A stretch of DNA of 64,000 bases. Source: Erythroxylum novogranatense. Lineage: Eukaryota > Streptophyta > Magnoliopsida > Malpighiales > Erythroxylaceae. Under the pieces are notes generated by a model that did not search any database, was not told the DNA's origin, and saw only the letters and a list, made by a program, of their open reading frames with translations. The stretch lies in contig CM057224.1 in assembly GCA_029891385.1 (NCBI GenBank), positions 34,415,005-34,479,004 on the forward strand, read 5' to 3'. Below, piece after piece: positions 32,535-44,136 of the stretch (the stretch's first letter is position 1; each line of letters opens with the position of its first letter). Position numbers and translations under genes: made by a program.

Positions 32535-33466
32535 GTAAGTTCTACCTTTGCTTAAGCTAGGTTTAAGAATGGTGCCAGATGGAAGTTAGGGTTTGTGTAG
32601 AGATTGAAGAAAGATAGAGAGAAAGGTGAGATCTATGGTGTTTGGGGACTTTTAAGCTAAGGTCTTGGGTATTCTAGCTTATATGACTTATGGGTAGGTT
32701 AGGTTTAAAGTATACTCTTATTTTGCTTGATTTTTATGAATGTTATGCTTTCTTTTAGAATATAAATAGTGAATGGAGTATGTTTTGATTGAAGGAAATC
32801 AAAAGAACCCCACTCAAGACAAGGAGGAAGGGCAATCTTGAATTCGGATACCGACGATAGGTGGGTAACATTTTTATAGTTGTTGTGTAATGGGAAAATA
32901 CCCTATGTGTGCTATCTTTGTTAAAATGTGTGTATATTGAAAGTGTATTTCCATTGCTTTGAATGAAAAGTATGAAACTATGATGATTTGAAAGAATGAA
33001 AGAAACATAAAATGCTAGTCTTGTGCTTGAATATGTGAGCATAAGTTGGTTATGATTGTGCAAAAGAGAACCTATTTCGATAGTCACGTGCACGTTGACC
33101 CCCCTAGCCTTCTCCCGGCTGCCTGCTTAAGGCTTACGAGATCTGAAAATGGACTCGTCGTGTTTACAGTAAACTTTGATTTTTGTCGTGTTTATGGAAC
33201 TCTCGAGCCAATTGTGTGCATTTCATCATTTAATTATGTTTATGATGCATAACATGTGTATTTAATTTCAAGAGGATTCCATGTTATGCCTTATGTGATG
33301 AGTTGAGTTAATTGTGATTTATGTGACAAAGTTGAGTACTTCAACATACTATGTAAATTGCTAATGCTTTGGGATTGACAATTGTGTGTTGTGTGGCTCA
33401 TTACCCGATGGCTATAAACATGTTAGCCACTGAGCTGTGTTAGCTCACCCCATTCTCCCTCCTCAG
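32535..33466 (+). other. Candidate spliced leader introns in the G3 LTR
   Basis: AGAG/GTAAGT (GT at 32535) is a consensus 5' splice site, and a pyrimidine-rich TGCTTTCTTTTAG ends at 32758. A second donor-like ATAG/GTGGGTAAC starts at 32861, and CATTCTCCCTCCTCAG/GTG ends at 33466. This predicts introns of 224 and 606 bp around a 102-nt exon, all upstream of gag. The other LTR families have matching sites at the same relative places. No transcript evidence is available here. Confidence 0.5.
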
Positions 33467-34384
33467 GTGCAAATTCAAGTTGAGAGCTGAACCTTGCAAA
33501 AAGCTTCGGGCATCACTCCAAAAAATTTAGCTACTTTTGTATTAAGTTAGTAACTAGCTTTTGGAATAGCTTTATAAGCATATTGATCATTGAGCATCTC
33601 ATCTTTTGTATTTTGTACTTGATCATGATGAATATGCCAATATGTAACCAATGCTATGCATGAATCCTTGTTATGATTTGAAAAGAGTATGAGAGCTCCA
33701 ATACTCTCTTGTCATGTGTTGATGTTGATTTGTGTACTGTGTATGGCCTTGAAATAGTGTGTATGAGTATTATTAATTGTTGAGTTGCTAATGAGTTTGC
33801 CTTGAGAGAGCTCGCTGGAAATGTGCCAAGGATTTGTGAGTTGTGGAAGTTTCTGCAAATTCTGGGTAGGTTGTGTTTTCTGCAATTTCTGTGTTGTTAT
33901 AGGTCAATTGGGATTATTGAGACTCCTTGTGAGTGATAGGTGAGCTGTAGAGCTCTCCCAGGAGGTTTTATGAGTTACTTATGATGCGTTAAATTGGTAG
34001 GTGTGGTTGTTAGAATTAAATGCAGATGCTGTCAAATTGACAGATCTTAGGCTGAAACTTCGAGTCCACTTTTGACCCTTATAAAGTTGGAATATAGGTT
34101 GGTAATCTTCATGAAAGTTGTAGATAATTCTTTTACCTTTCTATAGACACTAAGTTTGCTAAATTTAGAGTTCTGGGTCAAAATTTATGTTGGTCGTAAG
34201 TTCTGGTACTGTTGGTGGGGAGCTAGTCGTTCTGTCTTAGTGAGAACTTTTGATTTCTTTAGAGTCCGAGCTTGCTGGTAAGTCCTTCTTGAAAACTGTA
34301 GATTTTTCTTCTAGCTTTCCAACGCTTCTGACCGTGTCTGATTTGGAGCTCAGAGTCAAAAGTTATGAGGGTTAGAAGTCTGAT

Positions 34385-34475
34385 AGGTTGGGCTGTAGAG
34401 CAGGTCGCCCAGGCGCTCGCGGGCGAGCGAGCGAGCGCTCGGCATGCCGAGCTCTTGCGAGCGATTGGGGTCGGT
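34385..34475. repeat. GC-rich palindromic block in the G3 5' LTR
   Basis: CGCCCAGGCGCTCGCGGGCGAGCGAGCG and CTCGGCATGCCGAG are palindromic GC-rich strings between two AAGTTATGA-type modules. The matching place in the 3' LTR (42322-42390) is shorter and different although its flanks agree. Confidence 0.82.
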
Positions 34476-35068
34476 TTCTGGCCGACTGACCCCTCTTTCT
34501 TCTTTTGGCCATAACTTTTTGTGTAGACCTCCGATCGACCCCATTTTCGAAGCAATGGATTCCTAAGAGAGTTTTCTATCTTTCCACACTTGATTTATCA
34601 GTTTTTATTTTAAATTGAAAAAGGTGGTTTGAAACCAAGTGTGGAGGTCGGCTGATCAAGTCTGAATATACTTTACTAATTTTAAAATATCTGAAGCTAG
34701 AGAGCTCGGATCGAAACGATTCTTGTTTCAAATTAAACTAGAGACATAAACCTACAAGTTTTGTGAAAAAGCCGACTGACAATTAAGCCTTTAAGATTTT
34801 CAAATTCTGACCTGAAGTCGGTAGTGCTCAGTTTTGACTGTTTTTCTTTGAAATAGTATTTTAACCATAACTTCTTCATTTCTAATCCGAATTGACCGTT
34901 TTCAGTGGCGTTGGAATCGTGAGAGCATAAGGAACATATTTTCTTAAAAAGCCTATCCAAATTTTCTATTGCAAGTTTCCCCTATTGTGGTGAGTTATGG
35001 GTCTTCTATGCTTATGTGTGCTTGTGTGGTCCGAATGTTGGGCCTCGGCGACGGGGTCCAACATTGTT

Positions 35069-35080
35069 TGGTATCAGAGC
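35069..35080 (+). promoter_or_regulatory. Primer binding site of G3
   Basis: TGGTATCAGAGC five bases after the LTR end. The 148-bp stretch 35081-35228 is the untranslated leader to gag and shows no further feature. Confidence 0.93.
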
Positions 35081-35228
35081 TTAGGTTTCACTCCTAGGCT
35101 TTTGTTGTGATATATGATTAAATGTTTGCATTATGAATTGATGGTTTGCATTAAGTGACATGCATACATATAGGAACTAAGATTAAAAAGAAATGTAGCT
35201 AATTAGTAAATGTTTTCATTGAAGGAGT

Positions 35229-38200
35229 ATGATGCCACCTAGTAGAAGGACACGAGGAGTTATGCAAGGTTCTATTGCACCTGACTCTCCACTGAGAGAG
35301 GAGAGCACGAATGAGTCCGTAGCCCCGGGAGTGGCTGAGGCCCCTCTAGGGCAAAGTAGTGAGCCCCTTCGATTTCAGACTCAGCAGTCACCTAGTCAGT
35401 CTGAGCAAGTGCCTGCTCTTGATCCGAGATTGTTCCAGGCATTTACCCAAGCATTTGTTCAAGCTATAGGTCAAATGCCACAGGCTTCTGGTTCGGCCCC
35501 AGCTAAGAGGGGGAGACAGTTTGACAAGCTGAGGAAGTATGGAGCGGTGGATTTCCACGGGACCACGGATCCTGAAGAAGCTGAGACTTGGTTGAGGAAG
35601 ACCGAAAGGATCTTGGATCAGATGGAGTGCGAGGATGATGAGAGAGTGGTTTATGTTGCCAGTCTGCTTCAGGGTGATGCCTTGCATTGGTGGGAGACTG
35701 TGCCAGGGAGTCAGATGAGACCAGTAGGATTGACATGGGGAGACTTCCTGACTGTGTACAGGAAGAAGTATCTGTCTGAGGTGTACATTCAGCAGAAGTA
35801 GAGAGAGTTTCTGAGTCTCACCCAGAGGGAGATGATTGTTGATGAATATGAGCGCCGATTCACGCAGTTGTCGAGGTATGCTTCAGAGTTGATGTTCAGT
35901 GAGGCTGCTAAATGCCGCCGATTTGAGTCGGGTTTGCATCTCCCCATCAGAGAGAAGGAAGTGGTGCAGAATTTTTCTGATTTTCAGCAGCTGGTTGAAG
36001 CGGCTCTGAGGGTTGAGAATATTGAAAACATCAAGAGTGCAGTTAGTAGAAAGAGGAAGGGAAGAGAGCAGTTCAGGAGGGGAGGTGGTACTTCTATACT
36101 CGAGAGAAGTGCCAGAACCTTTCCTGTGCAGTCTGAGGAGAGGAGTACCGGTAGGAGCCGGCCTAGACCGATGAGGACTTTTACTGTTTCTTACCAAGCC
36201 TCAACGGTGGGCGGCAGTAGAAGAGGAGATGGGGAGAGGCCACCTCTTCCTAAGTGTGAGCACTGTGGGTATCTCCATAGAGGAGAATGTCGCAGATTGA
36301 CAGGAGCATGCTTCAATTGTGGACAGAAAGGACATATAGCTAAGCAGTGTCCTAAGTCGGATAGAAGAGAGGGATCACAGATGCAAGCTTCCAGAAGGAC
36401 AGAGGCAATGGGACAGAAAGCTGTGACGGAAGTGGGTAGCTCTGGTGTACCTAAGAGGGCTTATCCTCCAAACAGATCCAGGGGGCAAGCACCAGCTAAA
36501 GTGTTTGCTATGACTCAAGAGGAGGCAGAGACCGCTCCAGAGGTGATAACGGGTATGATTAAACTGTTTGATGTTGATGTTCTTGCTTTGATTGATCCGG
36601 GTTCTACCCACTCTTTTGTGTCGTCGGGTAGAACTGTATGTGGTAGAGTCTTGAGCCCATTGGATACTCCGCTGATGGTGAGTACTCCGATCGGCCAGTT
36701 TATTGTTATCAGTCAAGTGTATAGAGATTGTGAGATAGAGATTAGTGGAGGGAAGTTTGTGGTGGATTTGATGCCTTTGAAGATGGGAGGATTGGATGTG
36801 ATCCTAGGTATGGATACCCTAGAGAAGTACCATGCCAACTTAGACTGCAAGCAGAAGACAGTGGGATTTGAGCTAGAGGATGGCAGCAGAGTGGTATTTA
36901 TGGGAGATAGGAAAGTCAGTCCGCCTAGGATTGTTTCGACTATGACAGCAGAGAGACTGATGAGTACGGGTTGTGAAGCATTTTTGGCCTATATGTTAGA
37001 CACGGAGGCAGATAGAGGGAGGTTGGAGGATATTCCTATAGTTAGGGAATTCCCAGATGTCTTTCCCGAGGAATTGCCAGGACTACCTCCTCCGAGGGAA
37101 ATTGAGTTTCCCGTTGAGCTTCTTCCAGGTACTACGCCGATTTCAATTCTGCCTTACCGAATGACTCTGGCGGAATTGAAGGAGCTTAAGGAGCAATTGG
37201 AGGATCTTTTAGAGAAGGGTTACATTAGACCAAGCTCTTCACCTTGGGGAGCTCCGGTTCTCTTTGTGAAGAAGAAAGATGGGTCGTTGTGGATGTGTGT
37301 GGATTATAGGAAGCTGAATCATGCCACCGTTAAGAACAGATATCTGCTCCCACACATAGATGATTTGTTTGATCAATTGCAAGGGGCGAGAGTCTTTTCC
37401 AAGATAGATTTGAGATCGGGTTACCATCAGTTGAGGATTAAGGAGACCGATGTGTCAAAGACTGCTTTTAGGACGAGGTATGGCCACTTTGAGTTTTTGG
37501 TTATGCCTTTCGGGTTAATGAATGCTCCTGCAGTCTTTATGGATTTGATGAATAGAGTTTTCAAGTCTTTCCTAGATCAATTTATCATTGTCTTTATTGA
37601 CGATATATTGGTCTATTCTAAGAGTGATGAGGAGCACGAGGATCATTTGAGGGTTGCTTTGGAGACTTTGAGAAAGAATGAGCTGTATGCCAAATTTGAT
37701 AAGTGTGAATTTTGGTTAAGGGAAGTAGTATTTCTCGGGCATATGATTTCAGAGCGTGGAGTGCATGTGGATCCACAAAAGATAGAGGCTGTGGTTAAAT
37801 GGGAAGCACCTAAGAATGTGGCTGAAGTGAGAAGTTTCTTGGGATTAGCTGGATATTACAGGAGGTTCGTGGAGGGCTTTTCTTTGATAGCTGCTCCACT
37901 TTCCAAATTGACGAGAAAGAATCAGAAGTTTGAGTGGACTGAGAAGTGCCAGAGTAGTTTTAAGGAATTAAAGAATAGGCTTACTACTGCACCGATTTTG
38001 ACATTACCCTATAGTGATGATGGATACATTGTGTACAGTGACGCTTCCAGGAAGGGTTTAGGATGTGTATTGATGCAAGGAGAGAAAGTGATTGCCTATG
38101 CTTCTAGGCAATTGAAGCCTTATGAGATGAACTACCCTATTCATGATTTGGAGTTGGCTGCTATTATTTTCGCATTGAAGATTTGGAGACACTACTTGTA

Positions 38201-38615
38201 TGGAGTTACTACTAGAGTATTTACGGACCATAAGAGCCTTGAGTACTTGTTGACTCAGAAAGAGCTAAATTTGAGGCAGAAGAGATGGTTGGAGTTATTA
38301 AAAGATTATGATTTGGTGATAGATTACCATCTGGGGAAAGCTAAAGTGGTAGCTGATGCATTGAGTAGGAAGTCCACTATGACACATGTGGAGATAGTGT
38401 ACCTTCCCTTATTGAAGGAATTAGCCAGACTTGATGTGACACTGAGGCAAGTTAAGCCTGACTGTATTTTGGCAAATTTCAGAGTGAGACCAGTGTTGAG
38501 GGAAGATCAAAGAATTGCGAAGCGGGATGAGTACTTGAGTAAGCTTAGAGCGGTGATAAAGATGGCAAGCCCTCGATGTAGAGGTAAAGGAAGATGGATT
38601 GATGGTTATGGGTGA
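35229..38615 (+). pseudogene. G3 gag-pol: gag, protease, RT, RNase H (one in-frame TAG)
   Basis: The ATG at 35229 opens MMPPSRRTRG. The first 190 codons hold the capsid domain (about residues 99-190, including LLQGDALHWWETVP). A TAG at 35799 interrupts, and the same frame goes on for 927 codons from 35832. In that part: zinc knuckle [14 protein letters not shown] (residues 160-173), protease with DPG instead of DTG at residues 255-257, RT from about 430 with FIDD at 588-591, and RNase H about 725-860 ([27 protein letters not shown]). The frame is lost near 38560, just before the integrase. The DPG change and TAG suggest an inactive but fairly young copy. Confidence 0.92.
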
Positions 38616-40008
38616 TAGATTGTGTGTTCCAGATGTGTTAGAGCTGAAGGATGAGATCCTAGATGAAGCGCATAACGCTCCTTATGCAATGCACCCAGGG
38701 AGTTCTAAGATGTATCGGGATTTGAAAGAGCATTTCTGGTGGAAAGGAATGAGGAAAGATGTGGCAGAGTATACTAAAAGATGTTTAGTGTGTCAGCAAG
38801 TTAAAGCTGAACACCAAGCACCTTCATGCAAGCTTAATCCTTTGCCGATTCCGGAATGGAAATAGGAGAAGATTACTATGGATTTTCTGATGGGATTACC
38901 GAGAACTAGCAAGAAGCATGACGCTATATGGGTGATTGTGGATAGGCTGACTAAGTCAGCACACTTCTTGCCAATTCGACAGACAGATTCTTTGAATATT
39001 TTGGCTAAGAAGTATGTGGACGAGGTGATCAGACTTCATGGGATTCCGAGTTCGATAGTGTCTGATAGGGATCCTAGGTTTACCTCCAGATTTTGGGAAA
39101 GTTTGCAGGAGGCTCTGGGGACTCGATTGCATTTTAGTACGGCTTTCCATCCCCAGACTGATGGACAATCGGAGAGGACGATTTGGACTTTGGAGGCTAT
39201 GTTGAGAGATTGCGCGTTGGATTTCAAAGGTTCGTGGGATGATCACCTACCTTTGATTGAGTTTGCTTACAATAATTCCTACCACTCGGGAATTTAGATG
39301 GCACCTTATGAGGCTTTGTATGGTAGGAGATGCAAGACTCCTATATGTTGGGATGAGGAAGGTGAGAGGAAGCTTGTAGGACCTGAGTTAGTGCAGGTTA
39401 CTGTGGATAAAGTAAAGTTAGTGAAGCAGAGGCTTAAAGCAGCCCAAGATAGGATGAAGAGCTACACAGATGCCCATAGGAAAGAGATGGAGTTTGAAGT
39501 GGGTGAGAAGGTGTTTCTTAGAGCTTCTCCATGGAAAGGTATTTTGAGGTTTGGCAAGAAGGGCAAGCTTAGCCTGAGGTACATAGGCCCATATGAGATC
39601 ATTGAGAGGATCGGGCCTTTGGCTTATAAGCTAGATTTGCCATTGGAGTTATCTAAGATTCATAATGTGTTCCATGTATCGATGCTGAGGAAGTATAGAT
39701 CGGATCCTTCGCATATAGTTCAACCTTCAGAGGTTCAGTTGAGAGAGGATTTGACTTATGAGGAACAACCAGTGGAGATCTTGGAATCCAAGGAAAAAGT
39801 GTTAAGGAACAAGATTGTGAAGCTGGTTAAGGTCTTATGGAGGAACCATTCGACAGAGGAGGCTACTTGGGAGCCTTTGGAAGCCATGAGGGAGAAGTAT
39901 CCCTACCTCTTCATGGATTCAAGTAAGGATTTCGAGGACGAAATTCTTTTAGGAGGGGAGAATTGTTGGGCCTCGAAAAATTTTTTATTTGAATTAATTA
40001 TTTATTGA
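38599..40008 (+). pseudogene. G3 integrase with chromodomain-like C terminus (two in-frame TAGs)
   Basis: Continues pol in the next frame after the lesion near 38560. The HHCC zinc-binding region has His at residues 25 and 32 and CLVC near 62-65. TAG at 38863 sits where Trp is usual in this family. The core spans 38878-39297, with IVDRLTKSAHF, SDRDPRF and SERT carrying the D, D and E residues. TAG at 39295 precedes MAPYEALYGRRC. The tail has FHVSMLRKY, then EEQPVEILESKEK, KVLWRNHSTEEATWEP and YPYLF, a chromodomain-like module that in chromoviruses guides integration into heterochromatin. The frame runs through the polypurine tract into the LTR. Confidence 0.9.
39929..39962 (+). promoter_or_regulatory. 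Hairpin and polypurine tract of G3
   Basis: ATTTCG-AGGA-CGAAAT (39929-39944) is a 6-bp stem, followed by AGGAGGGGAGAA (39951-39962) one base before the 3' LTR. In G3 the stem also encodes FEDEI; in the non-coding array it is kept with a longer stem. Confidence 0.82.
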
Positions 40009-42958
40009 TTTATGGATTTATTCGTTAATTATTTTTTATGTTGGGCTTGGAAATTAGAAGTTGGGACTTTAAATGAAGGCTTGGATCTAATATTGGAAAG
40101 TATGGGCTTTAGGAATGAATGAATAAGAAGAAGGAGGATTAGAAATTAATGGATGATGTGTAGTGGGCTTGTAGAAGGAGGAGAGCCCAATAGAGTTGCT
40201 GTTGAGTTATTAGAAGGAGAGCTCCAAAACTATGTAGTTTTGGGAGGAGGGCTTTAAGTTGAGATATATAAAAGAGTTAAAGAGTTAAGTTATTAGAGAA
40301 GAGAAGTAGCAAAGTGTCGTAAGTCACTTGAAGGAAGAAAGTTAAAAACGTGAGCTAGCAAGGAGAGGAGAGCTTCGGCCAAGAGAGCAAAGGAGAGTCG
40401 TAGGAGGCTTGGAGGGGAGAAGAAAGAAGAAGAAAGAAGGAGAAAGAGAAGAAATCTTCTTGTGAGAGGTAAGTTCTACCTTTTCTTAAGCTAGGTTTAA
40501 GAATGGTGTAAGATGGAAGTAAGGGTTTGTGTAGAGATTGAAGAAAGATAGAGAGAAAGGTGAGATCTATAGAGTTTGGGGACTTTTAAGCTAAGGTCTT
40601 GGGTATTCTAGCTTAAATGACTTATGGGTAGGTTAGGTTTAAAGTATACTCTTATTTTGCTTGATTTTTATGAATGCTATGCTTTCCTTTAGAATATAAA
40701 TAGTGAATGGAGTATGTTTTGATTGAAGGAAATCAAGAGAACCCCACTCAAGACAAGGAGGAAGGGAAATTTTGAATTCGGATACCGACGATAGGTGGGT
40801 AACATTTTTATAGTTGTTGTGCAATGGGCAAATGCCCTATGTGTGCTATCTTTGTTAAAATGTGTGTATATTGAAAGTGTATTTCCATTGCTTTGAATGA
40901 AAAGTATGAAACTATGATGATTTGAAAGAATGAAAGAAACATAAAATGCTAGTCTTGTGCTTGAATATGTGAGCATAAGTTGGTTGTGATTGGGCAAGAA
41001 AGAACCTATTTCGATAGTCATGTGCACGTTGACCCCTTAGCCTTCTCCCGACTGCCTGCTTAAGGCTTACGAGATTTGAAAATGGACTCGTCGTGTTTAC
41101 GGTAAACTTTAGTTTCCGTTGTGTTTATGGAACTCTCGAGCCAATTGTGTGCATTTCATCATTTAATTATGTTTATGATGCATAACATGTGTATTTAATT
41201 GCAAGAGGATTCCATGTTATGCCTTATGTGATGAGTTGAGTTAATTGTGATTTATGTGAAAAAGTTGAGTACTTCAGCATACTATGTAAATTGCTAATGC
41301 TTTGGGATTGATAATTGTGTGTTGTGTGGCTCATTACCCAATGGCTATAAACATGTTAGCCACTGAACCGTGTTAGCTCACCCCATTCTCCCTCCTCAGG
41401 TGCAAATTCAAGTTGAGAGCTAAACTTGCAAAAAGCTTCGGGCATCACTCCAAGAAATTTAGCTACTTTTGTATTAAGTTAGTAATTAGCTTTTGGAATA
41501 GCTTTGTAAGCATATTGATCATTGAGCATCTCATCTTTTGTATTTTGTACTTGATCTTGATGAATATGCCAATATGTAACCAAAGCTATGTATGAATCCT
41601 TGTTATGATTTGAAAAGAGTATGAGAGCTCCAATACTCTCTTTTCATGTGTTGATGTTGATTTGTGTACTGTGTATGGCCTTGAAATAGTGTGTATGAGT
41701 ATTATTAATTGTTGAGTTGCTAATGAGTTTGCCTTGAGAAAGCTCGCTGGAAATGTGCCAAGGATTTGTGAGTTGTGGAAGTTTCTGCAAATTCTGGGTA
41801 GGTTGTGTTTTCTGCAATTTCTGTGTTGTTATAGGTCAATTGGGATTATTGAGACTCCTTGTGAGTGATAGGTGAGCTGTAGAGCTCTCCCAGGAGGTTT
41901 TATGAGTTATTTATGATGTGTTAAATTGGTAGGTGTGGTTGTTAGAATTAAATGCAGATGCTGTCAAATTGACAGATCTTAGGCTGAAGCTTTGAGTCCA
42001 CTTTTGACCCATATATAGTTGGAATATAGGTCGGTGATCTTCATGAAAGTTGTAGATAATTCTTTTACCTTTCCATAGACACTAAGTTTGTTAAATTTGG
42101 AGTTCTGGGTCAAAAGTTATGTCGGTCGCAAGTTTTGGTACTGTTGGTGGGGAGCTAGTCGATCTGTCTTAGTGAAAACTTTTGATTTCTTTAGAGTCCG
42201 AGCTTGCTGATGAGTCCTTCTTGAAAACTGTATATTTTTCTTCTAGTTTTCCAACGCTTCCGACCATGTCTGATTTGTAGCTCGGAGTCAAACGTTATGA
42301 GGGTTAGAAGTCTGATAGGTCGGGCTGTAGGCAAGTCGCCAAAGCGCCATGCAAGCGACGGCGCTGAGGTCGGTTTCGCCGACCGAATTCCTCTTTTTTC
42401 TTTTGGCCATAACTTTTTGTGTAGACCTCCGATCGACCCCATTTTTGAAGCGATGGATTCCTAAGAGATTTTTCTATCTTTCCACACTTGATTTATCAGT
42501 TTTTATTTTAAATTGAAAAAGGTGGTTTGAAACCAAGTGTGGAGATCGGCTGATCAAGTATGAATATACTTTACTAATTTTAAAATATCTGGAGATAGAG
42601 AGCTCGAATCGAAGCGATTCTTCTTTTAAATTAAACTAGAGACATAAACCTATAAGTTTTATGAAGGAGCCGACTGACAATTAAGCCTTTAAGATTTTCA
42701 AATTCTGACCTGAAGTCGGTAGTGCTCAGTTTTGATTTTTTTTTGAAATAGTATTTTAACCATAACTTCTTCATTTCTAATCCGAATTGAGCGTTTTCAG
42801 TGGCGTTGGAATCGTGAGAGCATAAGGAACATATTTTCTTAAAAAACCTATCCAAATTTTCTTTTGCAAGTTTCCCCTATTGAGGTGAGTTATGGGTCTT
42901 TTATGCTTATGTGTGCTTGTGTGGTCCGAATGTTGGGCCTCGGCGACGGAGTCCAACA
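39964..42958 (+). repeat. 3' LTR of G3 (2995 bp)
   Basis: Begins TGTTGGGCCTCGAAAAA and ends GAGTCCAACA. It matches the 5' LTR along its length, with the same TATA, donors, island (41038-41055) and acceptor. Differences are scattered single bases plus a changed GC-rich block at 42322-42390. Comparing the LTR pair would date the insertion. Confidence 0.93.
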
Positions 42959-44136
42959 CTCATTGTTGGACCCCAAACTTTTGGCGGAAATTAGGAATAT
43001 TAAAATCAATTCAATGAGTGTTTTCGGATATGAATTGTGTTATAGATATTATTGTGCTTAAAGGAGATTGATGAGAAATGAAGTGATTGATTTTGATGAA
43101 TTTGAAATTTGAGTAGAGTTGTATGAGTTATGAAAGTCAAAATGAACTAGTTGATTGAAATGGAAGTTGAAAAGGAAGAAATAATTACTGAAAGTGTTAT
43201 ATTTTAAAGAAAATAGAAAGTTTGATTTGAAAGTTAACTTTTTATTTAGGCGGAATTTGAGGAAATGATCTTCATGAAATTGTAGCTTATGTTAAGAGCT
43301 TTTCGTAGCCATAAAGTACGCTATTTTTCGATATCGGGATTGAAAGTTATGATCTTTGAAAGTTAAGTGTATTTTGCTTTGGTTTTGGAAAATGCTTTAA
43401 GTGTAGGATTGTATATGTTGTGTTTTGAGGCGAGTTTCGTACTGATGTGGTTTGAATTGGAGTAAATGGTCTACATGAAAGTTATAGAGAATTTAAATAG
43501 CTTTAAAATGATGTATAATATGCGATTCTTGGTTGTGGAGGTTGAAAGATATGATAATGTGAAATTTGCATATTGCTTAGGTGATTGCTATCAGGGCAGA
43601 AACTTTGATTGAAACATTGACTTATATAGAGTTTGAAATTGTTTTGGAGTTCTTCATGAACATTGTAGAGCTTGTTTTTATCTTTCCATTGATATAAAGC
43701 ACGAAAATATTGGACAAGGGAGTACAAAGTTATGATTGTTAGAAGTTTTGATGCTGTTTAGTGTGAAGTTGATCAACCAGTCACTTTATGTGGAGTTTTT
43801 GACCCATTTAGAGGTCAATCTGATGTTTAAGGACTTAATGAAAGTTGTAGAGGGTTATTTTACCTTTCTATAGACACCGAGTTTGTCAAATTTGGAGTTC
43901 TGGTTCAAAAGTTATGATGTTTTCAAGTTGAGGTACTGTGTAAAGTTTTGAGGAGATTATCGATCGGTTATCTTCGAGCTCATTTTTGACCCCTTTAAAG
44001 ACCGAGCTTGTTTGTGAGTCCTTCTTGAAAATTTTATATCTCTCTTTTATCTTTCCAACGGTACCAAGTTTGTCTAATTTAGAGCTCGGAGTCAAAAGTT
44101 ATGAGAGTTGGAAGTTTGAAGGTCAAATTGGGTGTC

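Larger units (their letters stand above)
32033..35063 (+). repeat. 5' LTR of G3 (3031 bp)
   Basis: Begins TGTTAGGCCCCGAAA and ends GGGGTCCAACA. It contains, in order: TATATAAAAG (32331), donor GTAAGT (32535), acceptor-like TTTCTTTTAG (to 32758), donor-like GTGGGTAAC (32861), G-box CACGTG (33085), island (33106-33123), acceptor CTCCCTCCTCAG (to 33466), AAGTTATG modules (34110-34370), GC-rich block (34385-34475) and an end segment (34862-34975) that elsewhere lies upstream of the TATA box. It closely resembles the 3' LTR apart from scattered changes and the GC block. Confidence 0.93.
32033..42958 (+). mobile_element. Near-complete Ty3/gypsy chromovirus G3 (Tekay-like)
   Basis: 5' LTR, PBS, gag-pol, polypurine tract and 3' LTR are all present, total 10.9 kb. 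Flanks are CTCGT (32028-32032) and CTCAT (42959-42963), a 5-bp duplication with one change. Protease, RT, RNase H, integrase and a C-terminal chromodomain-like segment occur in gypsy order. The roughly 3-kb LTRs and pol type suggest the Tekay (Del) clade; the clade call is from memory of family traits and was not tested by phylogeny. Lesions are three in-frame TAG codons and a frameshift near 38560. Confidence 0.93.

Noticed and set aside
35799..35801. Programmed stop readthrough between gag and pol in G3
   Set aside because: The TAG lies inside the gag domain, well before the zinc knuckle, and two further TAGs plus a frameshift occur downstream, so mutational decay explains it better.
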